Source: Fennellomyces sp. T-0311 (Eukaryota; Mucoromycota; Mucoromycetes; Mucorales; Lichtheimiaceae). Taken from it: a stretch of 64,000 nucleotides of DNA. The DNA lies in NCBI GenBank assembly GCA_025266875.1, contig JALLLT010000005.1, positions 248,001 to 312,000 on the forward strand, read 5' to 3'. Positions 55,958 through 64,000 of the stretch are shown here, in pieces. The notes under the pieces are model-generated. The model made no database searches. It saw only the letters and a list, made by a program, of their open reading frames with translations, and had not been told where the DNA came from. The translations under genes were made by a program, and so were the position numbers. The first letter of the stretch is position 1. Each line of letters opens with the position of its first letter.

Positions 55958-57829
55958 TTATGCTGCCTTATCGCCAATGCCAAAAATCGCGTCGGACCAG
56001 AATGCTTCGCGACAGTACAGGATGGCCAGTAGAGGGAGGCCAAAGAACATGCCCAGCCAGAACGACACGTTGCCGGTGGTCGAATGTTTGCGGAACCATG
56101 GGAGCCGCCCAATCATGATCAGCGGCAGCTGGAACATCTGCATAAGAAACAGGTACATGCGGACACGACGCGTCACGATCACCAGGACCAGTTCGTGGAG
56201 GCATGAGGAGAACATGAAGGTGACCACGGTGGCTTTGGATTTCGACAGCCTGTATGACTCCATGGACTGGGCGTAGACGAACCGGAGAAGGAATTGATGC
56301 ACAGGTTTGTTCCATTTCCGGGCAAATTCATCGAATGTTATGCTAACTGCTTGTCAGATGGCTGGTCTCTCTCACATGGTCAACCTCCCCCCCCCCATCC
56401 GAAAGTTTTACCTGTTCCACCAATCGTCGTAAAAGTTGCGATCCGCAAATCTATGCATATTGCCCTGTTAATGCACCCATCGCTCGTGCCGCGCTGTTGC
56501 CCCCCTACCTGCTTAGCTCGGCAAACGCGTTCAGGATGCATTCAAAAATGATGTAAAAGATCAACAAATAGTTGATCATGAACGGGAACAGCAGTTCGAC
56601 AATGACTCGGATATCCGACATGTGCGGATCGTACAGCTTTGGCAAGATGTAGCGCTCAGTGGTTACGTAAAGCAGCAGGAACGATCCCAAGGTGGCGGCG
56701 GATTTCTCAAGGACGTATCCCGGCCGAATTCTATCCAAAAGACTTGAGTAATGCATCCTATGGCACACACCAGCTGTTTACCTGTCGGTTCTCGGGTATT
56801 CCAACGCATAGACCAGACTGGGCACGAGCAAGTAATCGAGATAGTTGATCAGTGTCACGTTGTCGGGGAAACGTGTGTTGCCATGGACGAGCTCTTCCTG
56901 CAGCAGCACCATCTCGTCTTCCATGCTCTTTAGCTCTTGGCTGCCCTTGTCGTCGTCCTTGTGTTCGGCAATCCATTTGGGAACCTGCTCCTTTAAATGT
57001 TTGAGACGACGGTAGCGGATGGATAGGTCGCCATTGAGACTTGTGTAGGAGTGCATCTTCATCATCATGACAATGGTATGCAGCGTGAAGAATCCGGACT
57101 GTACCCAAGGCCAATCTCTGCGTTAAATTGCTTCATTAATGACACTGCTGCATGAGACGGGGAATCCCCCCCAGTTCCCATATATGTATGGGTTTCCCCC
57201 TTTTTCTACCTCCAGAATGTCCAATATATGTTTAAAAACAGAAACACGGTCTGACACACGTGTTGCAATACAACGCCCACGGGTTCGTATGGAATAACAC
57301 CCCATATTAACAGCTTGGAAAACAGCACGCTGAATATGGTTGCTGCGACCATGGTCATATCCGATATCAGGAGCGCCAAGCCATCCTTGGAAAATAGGCG
57401 GAAAAAGCCAAGGCTGAGGAAGACACCTTCTTGTTCGTAGCAGCGGATGACGCTCTGGATGACATAGAAGCCCATTGCAAGCCAAAACAGGGTATAAAAG
57501 CCTCGAAACGTATCACTGGACGTTTCAGGGTTCGAGATATCAAACTTGGACATGCGCGCTTTGAACAGCAGCCGTCGGTGCTTGTTGAGTTGGTGTGTCA
57601 GGCTCTTGCCCGTGGATGTGGTTGGCATGGACAATGTCTTGGCGATGGGCGGTCGTTGCAACGGCCCATGGACGGGATCGTCTCTGGCCTTGGCGAGTGC
57701 TGGTTCGGAAGTGTAGGAGGTTATGGACGCGGCGTCGTCGGAGGTTTCCTCGAGAGGTCGGCGCTCGCCGTCGTGTACAGCAGCAGCCTTGAGCAATGCG
57801 CTTTTGAAAAGGGTTGGGGAATGCGACAT
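55958..57829 (-). CDS. ARE2: Sterol O-acyltransferase (ARE1/ARE2 type, MBOAT family)
   Basis: The start at 57829 (MSHSPTLFKSALLKAAAV) is followed by a polar, basic cytosolic region and then multiple membrane segments (GFYVIQSVIRCY, ALLISDMTMVAATIFSVLF, VCQTVFLFLNIYW). The MBOAT hallmarks are present: FYDDWWN joined across an intron to SITFDEFARKWNKPVHQFLL, and the catalytic histidine in SSCLHELVLVIV. The protein ends WSDAIFGIGDKAA with a stop at 55958. Length is about 570 residues. The enzyme esterifies ergosterol with fatty acyl-CoA in the ER for storage in lipid droplets. ARE1 and ARE2 cannot be told apart, so the symbol is by type only. It starts 275 bp from the EBP2 stop and runs in the same direction. 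Confidence 0.9.
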
Positions 57830-58104
57830 GAGTAGGTGAAAGAGAGAACAGGACGACAGAAAAAGAGTTTGGGGCTAGAAGGAATATCAATTCCACATGA
57901 CGTCAAGGCAACAAGTGAGGCTCGGAGCTTCCCAAATGCATGCGTTGACGGCAATGTTGCACACGCGTGGCCATGCAAACGGGTGTAACGCTGGTTTGCT
58001 GGAAATAATGAAAACAACTTTTTATGGTGAAATGGTGGGGAGTGTAAAAAAAAGGTAATGGAAGTGTGATGTACAGTAGGAATTATGCATGCTAACGAGA
58101 CGGG

Positions 58105-59274
58105 CTACTTGCGGCCTTTGCCTTTGCCTTTGCCCTTGCCCTTGCCCAGGTAAAGGCCTCTGCCCTTCATCTTGTTGAAGTTGCCCAGGTCCGCCGACGA
58201 TTCTGCCGTGTTGGACTTTTTGTTTCTCCTCTTGCCGCCCATACCGTATTTGGCATCCTTCATCTCTCGCTTCTTGTTGACAGGCCCCTTGTCCGTCTTT
58301 GCCTTCTTTCGTCCCTTGTCCGCCTTTTCTAGCGCAATGTCAAAGTCGTCGTTGACAGTGAGATCCTCGCCGCCGTCCTTCCGTTCTGCGTGATTCCCAG
58401 TGTCAGTTGCAACCGCACGTCATTCAGACACCGTCCCCATTGGAACACTTACTTCGCTTGAGCAGCTTGATCTTGTCAAGTGTTTCTGTCTTTTGCTTCT
58501 GTCGCTCCAACTGCTTCTCCACCTGCACCTTCTTGCCGTACTTTTTGAGCAGCCGCTGACGCTTGGCATCCTCGGACGCCTTGAGCTGTGCCTTTTCATC
58601 CATCAACTTTTGTCGAATCTAAAAATCATGCGTGTTAGCTTGGAAGGCGCAAAGTTCTCGATACGCCAAGTCTGTTGCGTTATCTTACCTTGGCCATGTG
58701 CTCCTCGCTCTTGATCATTTCAGCAAAGTAGTCGTCGGGTCGCGAGAATGGAACATTGGCTGCCAGCACCTTTTCTCGGCCAATCTTGACTGCCTCCAGG
58801 GCCTGTTGGTAAAATGCGAGTTCACGTGCCATATCATCCTTAGAATCGGCAATCTCGACTGGCTTTGATGAAGTCACCGTCATTGTCTCGATCCAAGGTA
58901 AATTCTTCAACTTGAACTCGTTCGTGATTCGGATCATGGCTTCCTACAAAGATCAAGAAAAAGAAAGCGCCTAATCAGTACTGATCGATTGCTGCTTCTT
59001 TCGGCAAAAGTACCTCGTCATTGACGCGAGGCACCCATTCTTCCTTTGCTGGTTGTTCGACACCTTCTTCTTCGTCACCCTCTTCTTCGTCGAGTGCGTC
59101 GATATCGCTCTCTTCAGGCTCTTGGACTGGCTCCAAAGGAACGGCTTCCGGTGCTTCGTCTTGACTGTCGATCTCGGCAGTGGCTACTTCTTCAGCGGGA
59201 GTCACCTCCTTTTCTTTCTCGGCTCTCTTTGACAGGCGGCGAAGTTTACTCTTGGACGGCTTTTTGATTCCCAT
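58105..59274 (-). CDS. EBP2: rRNA-processing protein EBP2
   Basis: Four exons or so from MGIKKPSKSKLRRLSKRAE at 59274. An acidic N-terminal half (EEGDEEEGVEQPAKEEW) precedes the conserved EBP2 core: LKNLPWIETMTVTSSKPVEI, ELAFYQQALEAVKIGREKV, FSRPDDYFAEMIKSEEHMAK, then RLLKKYGKKVQVEKQLERQK. The C-terminus is highly basic with a GKGKGKGKGK run and ends GRK at a stop at 58105-58107. All features match yeast Ebp2 and human EBNA1BP2. The protein acts in the nucleolus in early 60S subunit assembly. Confidence 0.93.
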
Positions 59275-62200
59275 TGCTTATATAAAGACGATCGTAAAGT
59301 CAAAAATGCAAAAAATCAGAAAATTTTGCTTGGTTACAAAAAAGCGGAGTCAAAGCAAGCATTTGTTTTCGGTTGTCAAGCAATCTGCCATTGAGTGCGT
59401 TTGTAATGTCCTGGGGCACCTCTTGATGCAGTCTGCGCATATGAATCGCGTGTGTGTGCTCTTCCTACGAGTGCCATCCGTTTCCACCCTTCCTGTATCC
59501 TTGAATACGCCTACTGACCTGACCAGCGATCGCACCTTTTTGGCATCTAGGTTCGTTTAAAAGAGAATCTATGGACATATCCGGCGACGCTTAACGACTT
59601 GAAATACTCGCTGCCGAGGAAAAAAAGTTTACTTGGAAGAAATGGCTTATGAAACACTTTGGAATGTATAAACCTGCTTTTAACTTTGGTGCCATGTGCT
59701 CCAAAATGCGCGCTTTATGGAACCGTAGACTTTGTGCCTCTAGCGTAATTCGGTATCGACTTACGGCCAAAAACGCCCAAGCTTTGGCTACATATGCAGA
59801 AGTAGGTCAAGAAACTTTGAAAGTAGTCAGAGGAAGTAATCCTTCGGAATGAGAGTTCAGAGCAAGAAACATGAACTGAAAGGACGAGTAGTCTTGGGAA
59901 GTCATTTTGTTAGCGCTTTTCGTTGAATAGAAACTGATCCAGCAATTGGAGTTCCTTGACAAAGTAGCATTCTTTTTGCATTCAAATGATTAAAGATTAG
60001 CACCAGGTAAAAGCTCTTTGAGCGTACGTATATGGTATTCTAATCCACGAGCGCTACGAAGCCGTCAATTATATAACGCTAGCATTCTTTGGGACTGAGT
60101 CAGATACTTTCTTGACTTTTCAGTGCGTATCACAAAACGCAATACGTGTCGTCACATTTCTACCTAAAAGCTCTGTACCTTATTCTTAACATTGGTTGTA
60201 TATGTTTGACCAGTTTACTGCATGTACCTGCCTGGAATGCTGCAAATATACATACGCTGGTTTTCAGTTGTTGATGCTTAGTACATTGATTTGAATTATC
60301 GGCCCAATTTTTCCAGACATAGGCCGATTAAATTAGGTTACTATACTAATGCTGCACAGGCACCGTTCGTTATAGTAGTCATATCTGATACTGTGATAAT
60401 TGGCTACGTATCGTGATAGACCTCTGTTTATCAATTAGAGTTTACTTTGGAACCTCAACTCGGATAGTGATTGTTTTTTAGCCTGACGGGAGGTATCACT
60501 ATAACGAACAGTAACAATGAATTTTTTTGAAAGCGTTACTCTGGCCGATTTGCCAGTGACAGACGCTTTTTTTTTTCAAAATATCTGATATGAACAGTGA
60601 ACAATGGAACCATACGGCATTCAATGATGGCGCTTTTATAGAGAGAAGATGGAAGCAGTGATCATGCAAGTTGATAGCCAATAAGTAGACCCACTATTTT
60701 TGGATAAATTGACGCCTCTTCCCTTTATGCATTTCCCCCCTTGGAGCCATCAGAAAGCATATATGTAACCAAATAAGCAACAGTTGCAATAGTAAATCAT
60801 TATCTGCAAGGCTAATCCTCCTGGGAATACACAACTGCTTCTATTCGCTATTATTTGCAAAGGAATTGGAAGTATACTACACAATCTCGCCACCAAGTTA
60901 TCTGAACTACTCATCATACCACACGTGAATTCCTCTCGAAAGAAGAATGGTTCGTAAAGCATGTAGTACTGTCTTGATTCTATATGCAAAGTGTGTTTTA
61001 TCAGACGCAGAAAAGGTAGCATTGGAGGAGCATCACCAACCTCATTTTTTAGGGGTCATGGATACCGATCGCTTACTCTACGCACTTGACTCGGGCCTAA
61101 AAAAACATGATTGACAGCATCAGAGATCGCTTTGAAAGGGTATACAAATCAGTCTTTAAGTGAGATTTGTCGCTGAATCTATCTGGCAATGAATGGCATT
61201 CAAGTTGAACTGAGCACAACCTAATGGAAGTCGCGTATCACCATTATAAAAACGGTAAACGCGTTTCTTTTCACAATAGATGTGCTGCACTGCAACATCA
61301 GTCGCGGCTTTTATATATACAGCGCGTTGAAACGATATCGTCGGCCGGTGGAAAGGTATATTTACAGACGCTGTATTGAGCTACGGAATTGTGCTCTGCG
61401 ACTTACATGCACACATTTGTTGTACAGCGAAAAAGTAAGAAGGTTCTTACAGACATTCAAGATGTAGCAATAATCTATCAAACGAGCAATGATAAGTATT
61501 AATTACGAATTTTAAAGTAGCTCATTATCTATACATGTTACTATCATCTTATCAATACATATAAGGGGAAGGCATTATCTTTAGTTTGGGATGTAGATTT
61601 TGTGCTACCTTTCATCCATTCCTGTGTATTCGCACCAACTGAAGGTTATTTTTGGTTCACTTTCTAGTCCATACAGAGCTTCTTTATCCATACGTTTATG
61701 GCTGAATGGTATTATGTTAGTGTTCTGGAGGATCTTACATTTCGATGCACTGTATACATGCCACGCGTGCAAAATCAACGCAAATGAACATCGAATGTGC
61801 CGCGGATGTGAAGAACATTCAAGCAATGAGCCCCTGTTATATTACAAAAAGGTGCAATCTTTTACATTCATGCAGCGCAGTGTTTGAAGCGGGGATGTTA
61901 CAGAATGGATATTTCAACTTGCTTGTAGATCTGCGTACTTTAAATTTAAGCAAATAAACCAGTACTTTTGCTTCATTATGGCCAGAAGGCTTCAACGCTC
62001 ATCATGCTGGTATCCATGGACCAAAAGCTATCACACAACTGTATCGGTTTCTGGATAACCTAGTTGGCTAAAAAAAGAAGTTATGAAATGCAATGTATCG
62101 CAGCTAGGTAAAACAAAAATTGAGTGTTACATGAGTGCATTTAATTTTGGCAATGCACAAAGGTGTGCTTTGGAACGCAAATAAAAGGAGGGTGTTTGGA

Positions 62201-63671
62201 GCATAAGGCACTTTCGTCGTCTCGTAATCTAAATATACATAAGCATTGTAAAAGCGCGGTCAAGGTGTCTAATGAATTATGCATGCAATACCTGATTCAT
62301 TTCAGCCTGTTTTGATCTGCTGTTAGCTAGTTTCAGGATTTTTCGAGATCAGTACTATCTCTGCATCTTAAAAGTGCTTCAATTATAAATATAGGACTAT
62401 CAAGATAGTGGATTGCCCGTCATCCAACACAAATTTGGACTGTGATCCGCTTGAGAGGGGTTGCCTTGTTTGCATTCCAGTAACTAAACTCGGTACCACT
62501 CAATTACATATTGGCTTTTTTTATAGCTCTTTGTCAATGTTGGGTAGTATACAAGGATACAGCCGCCGCACTTTGCTCGATATAATTTGCCTTTGCTGCC
62601 TCGACTTTAATCGAGTGGATATAAAGCATACGCATCTTTTTCATTGTGTACTGTCCACTATGACTCTGATATTGTTGTGTTTCACCCACCATAATGGAAT
62701 GGTTGCTCTGAACGTCCAATCACAACGTCGCATTTTGGTCGTCCTGTATACGTATAATTTACAAGGGAGATCCCGAAAAATTGGAGCTTGTGCTATGGCT
62801 CTTTTCGTGATCGATACGTATTGACCATTTGTTTGTTTGCTAAATTCACAAATCAAGAACCTTTCCATTTGAATTACCAGATCAAAATAGTTGATGCAGT
62901 ACCGCGCATATGCCAATAAGGTGGATCAGATCAAAACCAACCGGTTTGGGCTTTTTTCCTGATGTAGAAAGTAAAAAGTACGTGACAATCATCTAATAGT
63001 TGCTGTACGTAAAGCGAAAGACCGTCTCTGTGAACTTTAAGCATCTTTTGATCCGTCCTGTATACAGAAACTGTATGCAAAGTATGCGCGCCAGTTGATT
63101 GGTGGCGGTGGTGGTGTTCATCTTGAATTTTTATCTTGGTCTCCTTTTTTTTTTAAAAAAAAAAAGACATTTCTATGAAATCGTCGTATGCGTGGTGTGA
63201 TCTACGCATGTAGCCGATAAATGCTTGCTGAGAAACCGACTACTAGGTTACGCTCTTTATATAGTGTTTATCGCACTAACGAAAGACTATTGATTCCAGT
63301 TGATTTTTTTTCACTGGTGGTGCTTTTTTATGCGTCAGAGATAAAGTGACGTCCTCTAGATCATCTCTGAACTGCGACAATGATACGCAAAAAAATAATT
63401 GATACGTATCAGCTTTAAGATAAGGTGAGCAGCCTTATTTACTGACGCGATCTGATGGAAGAGCCATGGAGGGGCTTTATGCCGAATATCAAACGCATAT
63501 TCGCCATATGCGATAAAGGAAATCTCGGATACACACACACACACACGCATACCCAATATACGACAATTATCCAAAAGGAAAACATGTGACTAGCGCACTT
63601 CAGCCAAGAAAAAAGTGCGCCAGAAGACAAAAAACCACGTTTTCTTTTCTTCTTCTCTTATCTTTTTTCAA
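59275..63671. other. Long gene-poor region
   Basis: About 4.4 kb. The first 300 bp hold the EBP2 promoter. I found no frame with family similarity or a splice-consistent exon series. Weak frames exist near 61600-61960 (cysteine-rich text such as CHACKINANEHRMCRGC) and 62408-62824, both without support. An A/T hairpin (TTTTTTTTTT then AAAAAAAAAAAA) is near 63145-63168 and an (AC)n microsatellite near 63530-63547. Confidence 0.5.
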
Positions 63672-64000
63672 ATGTACTACGGTGCCATCATTTGGACAGT
63701 GATCGCTGTTGTCCTTCTGGTACTCTTGTTTTTGTTTTTGCGATGGCGTACAAAGCGAAAAGGTACTATTCTCCAAAGATTTCGTTGCGAAATGTAGACC
63801 CAAGCTGAATCTGATTTCTATCATTTCTAGAGAGATTTCGTCAACAAGAAATGGATCTAGAAGCAAGTCCAATTGGACAAGGAAGTCATCATAGTAATGC
63901 TGTTCATCCTGCAGTCAGCGATCCGCCGATCGCGTTGCCGCCGCCTGTATACCAACGCGAAAGCACGGTAGCATCATCCGATAGCAGCAGTGTGCATCAG
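63672..64000 (+). CDS. Single-pass membrane protein with PPxY motif, partial
   Basis: Exon 1 (63672-63762) encodes MYYGAIIWTVIAVVLLVLLF followed by LFLRWRTKRK: a membrane segment at the extreme N-terminus with positive residues on the inner side. A 68-nt GT-AG intron joins in frame at 63831 to ERFRQQEMDLEASPIGQG. The polar tail then contains LPPPVYQRES, a PPxY motif (PPVY), and a Ser-rich stretch running off the window. PPxY motifs in small membrane proteins recruit Nedd4/Rsp5-type ubiquitin ligases, as in yeast adaptor proteins. That role is inferred from topology and motif only. The 3' part is not visible. Confidence 0.65.

Noticed and set aside
62408..62824. 138-codon plus frame with several cysteines
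   Set aside because: Codon use is not convincing, there are no partner exons and no motif; probably chance.

Overview
The window is eukaryotic and reads as an early-diverging fungus, most likely Mucoromycota (Mucorales-like); this is inference. The reasons are short GT-AG introns of about 50-60 nt in most genes, AT-rich intergenic DNA with A/T homopolymers, fungal families (APSES/KilA-N factor, FMP27, ARE-type sterol acyltransferase, EBP2, TTI1, THP3) and a fungal nicotianamine synthase. No prokaryotic features, CRISPR arrays or confidently recognisable tRNA/rRNA genes were seen.

Layout. 1-6.2 kb: a gene start leaving the left edge, a SAM methyltransferase, a secreted S10 carboxypeptidase and two unidentified minus-strand loci. 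6.5-9.8 kb: nicotianamine synthase and mitochondrial L-2-hydroxyglutarate dehydrogenase (L2HGDH). 9.8-18.4 kb is a rearranged block: a decayed MBP1-like ankyrin fragment, an orphan multi-exon gene, a 12.8-copy array of 137 bp, a non-LTR retroelement remnant, a decayed L2HGDH 3' end and the intact MBP1-like APSES factor. 18.7-23.4 kb is accessory: orphan genes, a 172-bp pogo/mariner-like MITE and a broken carboxypeptidase fragment. 23.5-32.5 kb is conserved: TTI1, THP3 and a tail-anchored coiled-coil protein with a dynein-adaptor-like CC1 box. 32.6-43.5 kb is sparse: a SET-domain gene, its decayed copy 5.5 kb downstream, interstitial telomere-like DNA and a G-rich minisatellite. 43.5-59.3 kb is a dense conserved block: FMP27/BLTP2, leukotriene-A4-hydrolase-type aminopeptidase, sterol O-acyltransferase and EBP2. 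After about 4.4 kb with no confident gene, a membrane protein with a PPxY motif starts at the right edge.

The main theme is repeated local duplication followed by decay. Four partial copies of genes from this same window (L2HGDH, MBP1, S10 carboxypeptidase, SET protein) sit within it. The housekeeping genes do not form a metabolic cluster, but FMP27 and the sterol acyltransferase share lipid-handling roles, and L2HGDH converges on MBP1 in an arrangement still visible in both duplicated copies.
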